The notes beneath the pieces are model-generated. The model saw nothing but the letters and a program-made list of their open reading frames with translations. It was not told the DNA's origin and searched no databases. Of a stretch of DNA of 64,000 nucleotides, positions 17,558-25,511 are shown piece after piece. Source of the stretch: Pedobacter sp. MR2016-24 (GTDB lineage: Bacteria > Bacteroidota > Bacteroidia > Sphingobacteriales > Sphingobacteriaceae); contig NZ_JAPIVO010000006.1 of the NCBI RefSeq assembly GCF_026239655.1, forward strand, positions 248,001 to 312,000. Reading direction: 5' to 3'. The position numbers and the translations under genes were made by a program. Within the stretch, counting starts at the first letter, position 1. Every line of letters begins with the position of its first letter.

Positions 17558-18259
17558 TTATTCTGCATTGATATCCAATAGCTTATGTGCAAGGTCTGCC
17601 TGTGCAGAAGAGCTGGCTGCTATGGTGAGGATAAACTCATCCCTGGAGCCGTCTCCCAGGTAATTGGGATTATCCGGGGCTGAAGGATTATCCACCCGGT
17701 TCAATGGATTGTATATCGTTACTTTGATATCACTCTCTGAGAAACCATGTTCAGTTAGCAAAGCCAGGGCATTTTCAGCTTCATTTTCTTCCTGAAATAT
17801 TTTGGTGATCACCTGGAAAGGTACATGATCGGTATAACTACCGGTTTGCCTTCTTGCATAGAGATTGGATTCATCAAAATCTTTATGACCGTATAGTTCT
17901 GAATCTGTAGATATGACTGCTGCTCCTTTGATATAATCCGGCATTACACTTATTTGTTGTGCAGTAATATTAGGGAGAATAACGTGGTCATGGTCTTTAT
18001 CCAATTCGGCTACGCCAATAGGAATTAATACCTCACGTTCCTCTATCTGCCAGCTGTTTCCTTCCAGATCCAGTACCATATACCTTACTTTCCGCTCCTG
18101 CTCATCGAAAAGTAATTCGCTTATTTTACCAATAGTCTGGTCAGCTGAATTTTTAACTGTCCAGTTGATGATATCTGGCTGACCATCTTTGATTTCGAAA
18201 TCACTGTTGCTGAGTTCTTTCAGGCTGCTGATTTCATGCTGATGTTCTTTCCTTTCCAT
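17558..18259 (-). CDS. PRC-barrel domain protein with a C-terminal stress-type domain
   Basis: 233 residues. A PRC-barrel lies at about 20-110 (DIINWTVKNSADQTIGKISE, then RKVRYMVLDLEG and REVLIPIG). A small alpha/beta domain near the C-terminus (about 148-233, starting FQEENEAENALALLTEHGFS) resembles the general-stress protein 17M fold. Such proteins are common in Bacteroidota and Deinococcota stress clusters, but a biochemical role is not established. It is the last gene of a minus-strand series that includes a small membrane peptide, an ankyrin protein and a catalase, which suggests an envelope or oxidative stress role. Confidence 0.75.
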   Translation of the reverse strand: MERKEHQHEISSLKELSNSDFEIKDGQPDIINWTVKNSADQTIGKISELLFDEQERKVRYMVLDLEGNSWQIEEREVLIPIGVAELDKDHDHVILPNITAQQISVMPDYIKGAAVISTDSELYGHKDFDESNLYARRQTGSYTDHVPFQVITKIFQEENEAENALALLTEHGFSESDIKVTIYNPLNRVDNPSAPDNPNYLGDGSRDEFILTIAASSSAQADLAHKLLDINAE

Positions 18260-18271
18260 ATGCTTGAATAT

Positions 18272-18388
18272 TTAGCTGGTAATTTTATCACTTACAAAAT
18301 AAAACAGGATAAGGCCAATTGCTACTATCGCGATCAGCCAGTTGAACCAGTCTTTGTATTTTTTCGGTTGAACTTCTAGTTGTGCCAT
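18272..18388 (-). CDS. Small single-pass membrane peptide, 38 aa
   Basis: A short frame from an ATG at 18388 to a TAA at 18272. A polar, lysine-containing N-terminus (MAQLEVQPKKYKDWFNW) precedes one hydrophobic helix of about 17 residues and a short DKITS tail. The layout is that of a genuine bitopic small membrane protein. It fits neatly between the ankyrin gene (20 bp away) and the PRC-barrel gene (12 bp away) on the same strand, which argues for translation as part of the operon. Function unknown. Confidence 0.6.
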   Translation of the reverse strand: MAQLEVQPKKYKDWFNWLIAIVAIGLILFYFVSDKITS

Positions 18389-18408
18389 AATATTAATTTT
18401 ATAATACA

Positions 18409-18906
18409 TTAACAGTCTACAGCCGCCGATGTTTGCCTGCTCAGTAATTCTGCACCTTCTTTATTGCCTTGTTGTATTGCCAGATCCAGTGCCGTAAGGC
18501 CTCTGAATTCAGTCACATCCCGATTTGCTCCTTTTTCAAGCAGCATCCTGATCAGTTCATTTCTGCCGAACATGGCAGCAAACATGAGCGCAGTGCCCCC
18601 GTTACCGTGCTGAAGATTAAGATCAGCGTCATGTTGAATTAAAAGGGCAGCAATAGCTGCATACCCTTTAAAACATACGCCCATCAAAGCTGTATTTCCG
18701 CCAGCATCACTTTTATTGATATCAGCATTAGCATTGAGCAATACCTGTACTGCGGCAAGCTGGTTATTGTAACAAGCAATGATTAAAGGCGTATAACCTT
18801 TTTCATCCGCTGCATTTATATCAGCTCCTGCGCTAATTGAACTTTGTAAAAAATTAACGTCGCCGGTTCTGGCTGCGCTGATTAATTCAGCAGTGTTTTG
18901 ATTCAT
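18409..18906 (-). CDS. Ankyrin-repeat protein linked to catalase
   Basis: About 165 residues from the ATG at 18906. An ATG at 18930 would overlap the catalase stop and is also possible. It consists of four to five ankyrin repeats, each with the pattern 'GxTALMxACxxGxxxxxxxLLxxGADxN'. There is no signal peptide. Small ankyrin proteins downstream of catalase genes are known in several bacteria; P. aeruginosa AnkB is required for full KatB activity. By that analogy this protein may help the catalase at 18917-21052 fold, bind haem or localise. The 10-bp gap or short overlap supports co-translation. Confidence 0.8.
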   Translation of the reverse strand: MNQNTAELISAARTGDVNFLQSSISAGADINAADEKGYTPLIIACYNNQLAAVQVLLNANADINKSDAGGNTALMGVCFKGYAAIAALLIQHDADLNLQHGNGGTALMFAAMFGRNELIRMLLEKGANRDVTEFRGLTALDLAIQQGNKEGAELLSRQTSAAVDC

Positions 18907-18916
18907 TTTACGATGA

Positions 18917-21052
18917 TTAGGCTGGTACATCAGGTTTTTTCTCTCTTTCCCAGAAACGGTGATTTGCAATTGCGTTTACAAAGTCTGCTGGTTGCTGATC
19001 CGCAAGCACACCTAACGGAGTTTTACTTTTATCCATCGGTATTAACGCCGCTTTGAGTAGTTCTGCTCCCTCTGCTTCAGCAGCAATTGCCTTGCAGTGT
19101 TTGAAAGCTTCTGTCACAAAGTGAACGGCATCAGCTTCTGCCTTGATTGCAGTTATGCTTGGTGCACCACCTGGAATATATACGGCGTCAAATAACACTG
19201 ATGCGGTTGTCAGGAAGGTAAAATCGACTTTGATCTCTGCACCTGTATCATCCTTGATGAAGCCGCCATGAGTAGCTACAATTTTTGCCTGTGCTCCGCC
19301 TGCCAATAATGCCTTTTTAGTTGCATTAAGTTGCGCACCATTCACACCATCAGTAGCCAGTACTGCAATTACCCGCGATTTTATGCTGTTTTTTGGCGTA
19401 TTGGACATGCTGAGCGCCGCAGAAACTTTTAACGATGAACTGCCTGTTTTGGATTCGTACTTTGCCGGATCTGCATCTGCCGGTACACCATGGTTTATGG
19501 GTTTTTCCGGTGCTGCAGGTACATCTAATCCGAGTCCTGTCGCTACTTTTTTAGCCAGTTCCATATCTACTTGTGTCAGGATGCCCACCATTCTCTTGCG
19601 GATGTCCACAATTTCCACCTTGCCCAGTTCAAACTTTAATGCGTCAACAAGATGGTTTTTTTCGACCTCCGACTGACTATTATAGAATAATTTTGCCTGG
19701 CTGAAGTGGTCAAAGAAGCTGTCACTGCGGTCTCTGATTTTTTTAGCGTCTATTCTTTCCTGATAGGAAGTAAACCCGCCTTCTGCTTCTTTTGCCTGTA
19801 CAGGAAAATTACCACCTATACTGTTGGGTTCATAGCTGGTGCGACTGGTGCTGATCGTCTGACGCATGTGACCATCGCGCTGATTATTATGCACTCCGTT
19901 TACCGGTCTGTTAATTGGTATTTCATGGAAATTCGGACTGCCTAGTCTTGATAACTGTGTATCTGTATAGGAGAACAGACGGCCTTGTAATAAAGGATCA
20001 TTAGAGAAATCAAGACCCGGAACCAGGTGGCCAGGGTGGAAAGCGATCTGTTCCGTTTCAGCAAAAAAGTTGTCGGGGTTTCTGTTCAGCGTCATTTTAC
20101 CTACAAGCTGTACCGGTACGATCTCCTCCGGTATCAATTTGGTAGGATCCAGGATGTCAAAATCAAATTTATGCTCATCTTCTTCGGGGATGATCTGTAA
20201 ACCCAGTTCCCATTCCGGGAAAGCGCCGCTCTCTATCGCATCCCAAAGATCGCGTCTGTGAAAGTCGGGATCATTTCCTGATATCTTTTTCGCTTCATCC
20301 CAGGCTACGGAATGTACACCCAGTAAAGGCTTCCAGTGAAATTTAACAAAACTGCCTTTGCCTTCGGCATTAATTAAACGGAAAGTATGTACACCAAAAC
20401 CTTCCATCATGCGGTAACTTCTTGGAATTGCTCTGTCTGACATTAACCACATTATCATGTGCGTTGATTCGGGCATAAGTGAGATGAAGTCCCAGAAAGT
20501 ATCATGTGCAGAAGCTGCTTGTGGAATTTCGTTATGTGGTTCTGGTTTTACAGCATGAATCAGATCCGGGAATTTAATGGCATCCTGAATAAAAAAGACA
20601 GGCATATTATTACCTACAAAATCATAATTGCCTTCTTGTGTATAAAACTTCACAGAGAAACCTCTCACATCCCTTGCCAGATCTGTAGATCCTCTGGAGC
20701 CGGCTACGGTAGAGAAACGAACAAAAACGGGGGTTTTAGCTGAAGTATCATTCAGGAAATTTGCTTTGGTATATTTTTCCTGTGATTCATACAGTTCAAA
20801 AACTCCATGCGCACCAGATCCTCTCGCATGAACAATACGTTCAGGAATACGTTCGTGATCAAAATGTGTTATTTTTTCTCTCAGGATGAAGTCTTCCAGT
20901 AAGGTAGGACCTCTTTCTCCAGCTTTTAAAGAGTTCTGATTATCGTTGATCTTCAGCCCCTGGTTTGTGGTCAAAAATTCACCTGCTCCGTTTTCTTTAT
21001 CCGGAGTTAGTTCTTTTTGTTTCCCGTTCTGTGAATTGTTGTTGTTTTTCAT
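18917..21052 (-). CDS. katE: Large-subunit catalase (HPII/KatE type)
   Basis: 711 residues, the length of large-subunit monofunctional haem catalases, which break H2O2 into water and oxygen. The N-terminal extension is polar. The essential distal His75 is in RIVHARGSGAHG, Asn148 in FVGNNMP, and the haem-ligand Tyr362 in RLFSYTDTQLSRLG. The C-terminal region (about 555-700) is the DJ-1/PfpI-like domain typical of this clade, starting SRVIAVLATDGVNG. The protein is probably cytoplasmic because no signal peptide is present. It is the first gene of a minus-strand cluster with an ankyrin protein, a membrane peptide and a PRC-barrel protein. A dyad in its upstream region may be an operator. Confidence 0.95.
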   Translation of the reverse strand: MKNNNNSQNGKQKELTPDKENGAGEFLTTNQGLKINDNQNSLKAGERGPTLLEDFILREKITHFDHERIPERIVHARGSGAHGVFELYESQEKYTKANFLNDTSAKTPVFVRFSTVAGSRGSTDLARDVRGFSVKFYTQEGNYDFVGNNMPVFFIQDAIKFPDLIHAVKPEPHNEIPQAASAHDTFWDFISLMPESTHMIMWLMSDRAIPRSYRMMEGFGVHTFRLINAEGKGSFVKFHWKPLLGVHSVAWDEAKKISGNDPDFHRRDLWDAIESGAFPEWELGLQIIPEEDEHKFDFDILDPTKLIPEEIVPVQLVGKMTLNRNPDNFFAETEQIAFHPGHLVPGLDFSNDPLLQGRLFSYTDTQLSRLGSPNFHEIPINRPVNGVHNNQRDGHMRQTISTSRTSYEPNSIGGNFPVQAKEAEGGFTSYQERIDAKKIRDRSDSFFDHFSQAKLFYNSQSEVEKNHLVDALKFELGKVEIVDIRKRMVGILTQVDMELAKKVATGLGLDVPAAPEKPINHGVPADADPAKYESKTGSSSLKVSAALSMSNTPKNSIKSRVIAVLATDGVNGAQLNATKKALLAGGAQAKIVATHGGFIKDDTGAEIKVDFTFLTTASVLFDAVYIPGGAPSITAIKAEADAVHFVTEAFKHCKAIAAEAEGAELLKAALIPMDKSKTPLGVLADQQPADFVNAIANHRFWEREKKPDVPA

Positions 21053-21094
21053 ATTTTATTTTTTAGGCGATGGATCCTGCATCAGTATGTCTTT

Positions 21095-21112
21095 TATAAG
21101 TGCTGACTTATA
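21095..21112. promoter_or_regulatory. Dyad upstream of katE
   Basis: TATAAGT and ACTTATA form a perfect inverted repeat with a 4-nt spacer, centred about 50 bp before the katE start codon. The position and symmetry suit a dimeric regulator such as a peroxide sensor. The sequence is not a recognised OxyR or PerR box, so this is only a candidate. Confidence 0.35.
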
Positions 21113-21268
21113 CAGGTTTCATTTTCCGGCTTTAGCTATACTATCGCATTAACACGCTCCATCTTAAAGTGTTTTAGCTGTTTTTGTTTTATATAGGCAT
21201 TCCTGCAGGTTGTAGGTTGAAACATCCCGTTGGCGGGGGTGTTAAGGGGGAAACAAAATAATATACCT

Positions 21269-22402
21269 ATGAAATTTTTATCATTTAATTCAGCTTTTGC
21301 ATTATTAGGGAGTGTAGTTATACTTTCTTCCTGCGGAAATAATTCAAAAAACACCGCTGGCAGCGATAGTGCTGCTACGGATACCGCGACCACAACTACA
21401 GAAACCGCATTGAAACCTGCTGGTCCCCCGCCAGAATGGGGTAAAACTATTCATCCTGAGATGCAGGCGGTGATAGAAAAGCTGGTCAGTTACGGCGATA
21501 AACCGATTGAAACTTTAAGTGCAGCAGATGCCAGGAAAAATCATACCCCAACGGATGCGGTAATGGATCTGATTAAAGAAAACAATATCATGTTACCGGC
21601 ACCTGGTGTCGATACGGCAGGTAAAAATATCCCGGTAGCAGGAGGGAATGTTCATCTGAGAATTTATACGCCAAAAACCGGAACTGGTCCTTATCCTGTA
21701 ATTGTTTATTATCATGGAGGAGGTTTTGTTATTGCAGATCTGGATGTTTATAACGCTTCTGCTCAAGGACTTGCAGAACAGGTGGGAGCAGTAGTTGTTT
21801 CCGTAGCCTATCGTCTGGCACCTGAGTTTAAATTCCCAACTGCTCATAATGATTCATTTGCTGCTTATGAATGGGTAGTTAAAAATGCAGCATCAATAAA
21901 AGGTGATCCAAAGAAGATTGCTGTTGTAGGTGAGAGTGCAGGTGGTAATCTGGCTGCAAATGTGAGTATAATGGCCAGAGATAAGAAAATAATGGTTCCT
22001 GTTCATGAAGTACTGGTTTACCCGATTGCACAGGCAGATATGACTACTGAATCTTACAAGACTTACGCTGATGCACATCCTTTAAACAAAGCGATGATGG
22101 CCTGGTTCACTAAGAATTATGTAACGGCTATGCCCGAAGCTGAAGACCCAAGAATTTCTCTGGTGAATGCCAATCTTAAAGGGTTGCCATCAACAACAAT
22201 TATTACTGCCGAAATAGATCCGTTGAATAGTGATGGTATCATGCTCGCTGCTCAATTAAAAGCTGCGGGTGTAACCGTAGACTCAAAAAATTATGCAGGT
22301 GTGACGCATGAATTCTTTGGTATGGCTGCTGTTGTACCTCAGGCTAAAGATGCACAGGCTTATGCAGCTGATCAGTTGAAGAAAGCTTTTGAAAAAAAAT
22401 AA
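21269..22402 (+). CDS. Lipoprotein alpha/beta hydrolase (HSL/esterase family)
   Basis: About 377 residues from the ATG at 21269; the longer frame at 21230 lacks a signal. A lipoprotein signal peptide ends at VILSSC, so the enzyme is membrane-anchored outside the cytoplasm, followed by a Thr/Ala-rich linker. The catalytic domain has the oxyanion motif YYHGGGFV, the nucleophile elbow GESAGG, an Asp in EIDPLNSDG, and a His in GVTHEFFG. This is the hormone-sensitive-lipase class, which hydrolyses short-chain esters. The true substrate is unknown. It is divergent from katE with a 216-bp intergenic region and is followed by a terminator at 22456. Confidence 0.88.
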   Translation: MKFLSFNSAFALLGSVVILSSCGNNSKNTAGSDSAATDTATTTTETALKPAGPPPEWGKTIHPEMQAVIEKLVSYGDKPIETLSAADARKNHTPTDAVMDLIKENNIMLPAPGVDTAGKNIPVAGGNVHLRIYTPKTGTGPYPVIVYYHGGGFVIADLDVYNASAQGLAEQVGAVVVSVAYRLAPEFKFPTAHNDSFAAYEWVVKNAASIKGDPKKIAVVGESAGGNLAANVSIMARDKKIMVPVHEVLVYPIAQADMTTESYKTYADAHPLNKAMMAWFTKNYVTAMPEAEDPRISLVNANLKGLPSTTIITAEIDPLNSDGIMLAAQLKAAGVTVDSKNYAGVTHEFFGMAAVVPQAKDAQAYAADQLKKAFEKK

Positions 22403-22455
22403 AAACAATATGACAGTATAGGTGTTCATTTGAATATCTACTATGAAAAACTAAG

Positions 22456-22485
22456 GCGGATACCAGATTTGGTGTCCGCTTTTTT
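22456..22485 (+). terminator. Intrinsic terminator after the esterase gene
   Basis: A 10-bp stem with one G-T pair (22456-22465 with 22470-22479), a 4-nt loop and six following T residues. Confidence 0.85.
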
Positions 22486-22592
22486 GTTTGTAATTTCATC
22501 CAAATATGAGCTGTATACGTATTATTTGTAATTAAGGGATTTGTTGGGTATTCTTGAAGAGAGTTTGAAAAGACGGTGGATTTATAGGAATT

Positions 22593-25073
22593 ATGTATGT
22601 TATGGAGGATACAGCTAAGTTGAATAATTTGTCCTTTTTAAAGGGTGGCGGTGACTGCGGGGAATTACTCAGGAATTTTGATTGGTCAAAGTCAGTTTTA
22701 GGACCTCCTCAGTTATGGCCGCAGAGTTTAAAGACCTCCGTTAGTATTATTCTTCATTCCAAGTACCCGATGTTTTTATGGTGGGGGAGAGATACCATCA
22801 TCAATATTCATAATGATGCCTATGTGGCGTTAATGGGTACTAAACATCCTTATTTTTTAGGCAGACGGGCAGATGAACTCTGGTCTGAAATCTGGGAAGA
22901 GAACCTGCTGCCCATGAAAAATATGATATTTGATGATGCAGAGTCTATTTATGGACAAGATCTGATGCTGGTGCTGGAACGTAAAGGATTCAGGGAAGAA
23001 GGTTATTATAATTTCTCCTACAGTCCGATTATAAATGAATACGGTGATGTAGGCGGATTATTTTGTGCCTGCCACGAGGAGACAAAAAAAGTATTACAAC
23101 AGCGAAGAATGCAGCTGTCTACCGAGATAAACAGTGCTTCATGGGTCTCCAATTCAATTGCTGAAGTGATCAATGCTTCTTATAAAATCATTGATAAGTA
23201 TTATAGTGATATTCCTTTCAGTGCTTTATATATATTAAATGCTAAAGGAGTTGCTCAGCTGGTCGGTTCTACGGCTGAACTGCAGGGGCATGAACCCTTT
23301 GATGAATATTATGATTTCTCAGCAGAGGATAATTTCTGGCAATTTGGCAAAGTCATAAAGTCAAGAATGCCTGTGTTTATTGAAGGTGTGGGAGATAAGA
23401 TCACCAGGCTGCATCATACACTGCTTGGAGATTTGCCCCGGACTGCAGTGTGTATTCCGGTGTTTAAACCTGCAGATCATCAGCCTATAGGTATTATGGT
23501 ATTTGGCGTAAGTCCTAATCTGGTATTTAACGATGAATATCAGCAGTTTTTTCAGCTGATTGCCTCTAAGATATCCCTGATTATGGGGAGCATCAATGCG
23601 CGGGAACAAGAGAAATTACTCATAAAGGCTTCAGAAGAGAACCTCAATAATATATTGTTTCAGGCCCCTGTATCGATAGCTATATTTAAAGACAAGGAGC
23701 TGAGGATAGAACTGGTCAATAACAAGTCCCTCGTAATGTGGGACAGAACGCTGGAGCAGGTTAAGGGTAAAACATTTGCTGAGGTATTTCCGGAACTGGT
23801 ATCGCAGGGACACAAAGAAATTGTGGAAGAGGTCTATGATCGTGGCATTTCATTTTCCGCGAATGAGTCGCCCGTAGACATTTTCAGACGCGGTGAACTC
23901 TCTACTGCCTATTTTAATTTTGTGCATGAACCTTTAAGAGATATCCACCATCAAATTATTGGTGTAGTTACTGTTGGCTTTGAAGTGACAGATCAGGTTT
24001 TAGCGCGGAAAAAAGTGGAGGAAAGTGAACATCGGTTAAATATGGCACTTGATTACACGAATACTGCATCATGGGAGATGGACCTGCATACAAAAAATAT
24101 AATCTTTACCAATCAGATGGCGAGGATACTTGGATTCGAAAAAGCTGCTGATCTGAACTTCTATAAAATGCGTGAACGTATTCATCCGGATGACCGCAGA
24201 GATGTTGTAGAGAAGGCTTTTAATGCTGCCATGTTAAATGGCGATTATAATTATGATGCAAGGATTGTTTTACCTGATGGAACGATAAAGTGGATACACA
24301 CCCAGGGAAAGGTACTTTTTGATGAACAGCATATGCCATCGAAGATGATTGGTACGGTGAAGGATATCACTGATACTAAAAATGAGCAGAACAGAAAGGA
24401 TGAGTTTATGGGTGTAATTACACATGAGCTGAAGACTCCGGTAACTTCTGTAAAGGCATTTGCACAATACCTGCAGGAACGATTTTTAAAAACGGGAGAT
24501 GAAAAATCTGCTGCCCTGTTGGGAAAGATGGGAAATCAGATCAATAAACTTACTTTATTAATCCAGGATCTGGTGGATCTGACAATGATAGAAGGAACCG
24601 TGCTTAAACTGCAGCCACAGCACTTTGATTTTAACGAACTGTTAGCAGATACAGTGGAGGAACTGCAGAGAACAACCACAAAGAAAATAAAGGTAGTCAG
24701 TGACAGGCAAGCTTTAAATGTAAATGCTGACAGAGACCGGACCGGACAGGTACTGATCAATTTAATATCAAATGCAATCAAGTATTCTCCCGAGGCGGAT
24801 CATCTTGAAGTGAATAGTTTTTCCGGGAATGAACACCTGATCTGTAGTGTGAAAGATTTTGGAATTGGAATTGCCAGGGAGAAACAAAAGAACCTCTTTG
24901 AACGATTTTACAGGGTTTTGGAGGATGAGCGTTCTAACTCGTTTCCTGGTTTAGGTTTAGGTTTGTATATTTCCGCTGAAATTATCCGCAGGCAGAATGG
25001 AGCCATATGGGTAGAAAGCGAAAGGGGAGAGGGTTCGGTATTTTACTTTAGTTTGCCACTAAATAATTCCTGA
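22593..25073 (+). CDS. Multi-PAS/GAF sensor histidine kinase
   Basis: 826 residues (ATG at 22593, with another at 22602). No membrane segment. In order: a PAS-like domain of the type seen after 'FDWSKSVLGPPQLWPQSLK' (about 25-165), a GAF-like domain (about 170-335), a PAS domain (about 345-475) and a PAS/PAC domain (about 480-590, with the IHPDDR motif and GTVKDITD). A HisKA follows with the H-box ITHELKTPVTSVKAF (His near 610), then HATPase_c with NLISNAIKYS, DFGIGIA and GLGLGLYI. It is an active-looking hybrid-free kinase. The receiver gene starts one base after its stop, so the two are a cognate pair. The signal is unknown; PAS-only cytosolic inputs often sense redox state or light. Confidence 0.9.
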   Translation: MYVMEDTAKLNNLSFLKGGGDCGELLRNFDWSKSVLGPPQLWPQSLKTSVSIILHSKYPMFLWWGRDTIINIHNDAYVALMGTKHPYFLGRRADELWSEIWEENLLPMKNMIFDDAESIYGQDLMLVLERKGFREEGYYNFSYSPIINEYGDVGGLFCACHEETKKVLQQRRMQLSTEINSASWVSNSIAEVINASYKIIDKYYSDIPFSALYILNAKGVAQLVGSTAELQGHEPFDEYYDFSAEDNFWQFGKVIKSRMPVFIEGVGDKITRLHHTLLGDLPRTAVCIPVFKPADHQPIGIMVFGVSPNLVFNDEYQQFFQLIASKISLIMGSINAREQEKLLIKASEENLNNILFQAPVSIAIFKDKELRIELVNNKSLVMWDRTLEQVKGKTFAEVFPELVSQGHKEIVEEVYDRGISFSANESPVDIFRRGELSTAYFNFVHEPLRDIHHQIIGVVTVGFEVTDQVLARKKVEESEHRLNMALDYTNTASWEMDLHTKNIIFTNQMARILGFEKAADLNFYKMRERIHPDDRRDVVEKAFNAAMLNGDYNYDARIVLPDGTIKWIHTQGKVLFDEQHMPSKMIGTVKDITDTKNEQNRKDEFMGVITHELKTPVTSVKAFAQYLQERFLKTGDEKSAALLGKMGNQINKLTLLIQDLVDLTMIEGTVLKLQPQHFDFNELLADTVEELQRTTTKKIKVVSDRQALNVNADRDRTGQVLINLISNAIKYSPEADHLEVNSFSGNEHLICSVKDFGIGIAREKQKNLFERFYRVLEDERSNSFPGLGLGLYISAEIIRRQNGAIWVESERGEGSVFYFSLPLNNS

Positions 25074-25074
25074 G

Positions 25075-25434
25075 ATGTTAAAAAAAAGAGTTTATGTTGC
25101 TGACGATGATCCGGCGATCCTGGAGATTATTACGATGATTCTGGAAGATGAGGGTTATGAGGTAGAAACTTCTGTTGACGGGAGGTCGTTACAGGATGAG
25201 TTAACCATACAGCCGGATTTAGTTTTGCTGGATATCAGAATGTCTGGCTCTGATGGTGGAGAGATCTGCAGAAAACTAAAAAGTAATGTACGTACCAGGG
25301 CTATACCTATTATTCTGGTATCTGCAAATAAAGATATCGTATCCATTGCAAATAATTGTTTTGCAAATGATTTTTTACCTAAGCCTTTCGAAATAAGCGA
25401 TTTAATTCAGCTGACTCACAAATATACTTCCTGA
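25075..25434 (+). CDS. Single-domain response regulator
   Basis: A 119-residue receiver with no output domain. Motifs: VADDDPAI (acidic pocket), phospho-acceptor Asp in LLDIRMSG, Ser in VSANKD, and Lys in PKPFE. ATG lies one base after the stop of the kinase gene. It is the CheY-like partner of the kinase at 22593-25073. The trehalose operon starts 78 bp downstream on the same strand, so read-through is possible, but no regulatory link is shown. Confidence 0.88.
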   Translation: MLKKRVYVADDDPAILEIITMILEDEGYEVETSVDGRSLQDELTIQPDLVLLDIRMSGSDGGEICRKLKSNVRTRAIPIILVSANKDIVSIANNCFANDFLPKPFEISDLIQLTHKYTS

Positions 25435-25511
25435 TCTTTTTTTTTGTTAAGGCGTTTTTCCTGATTTAAAAAAATAAAAACATTTCTGCTGAAATTCCAT
25501 TGATATAGGTA

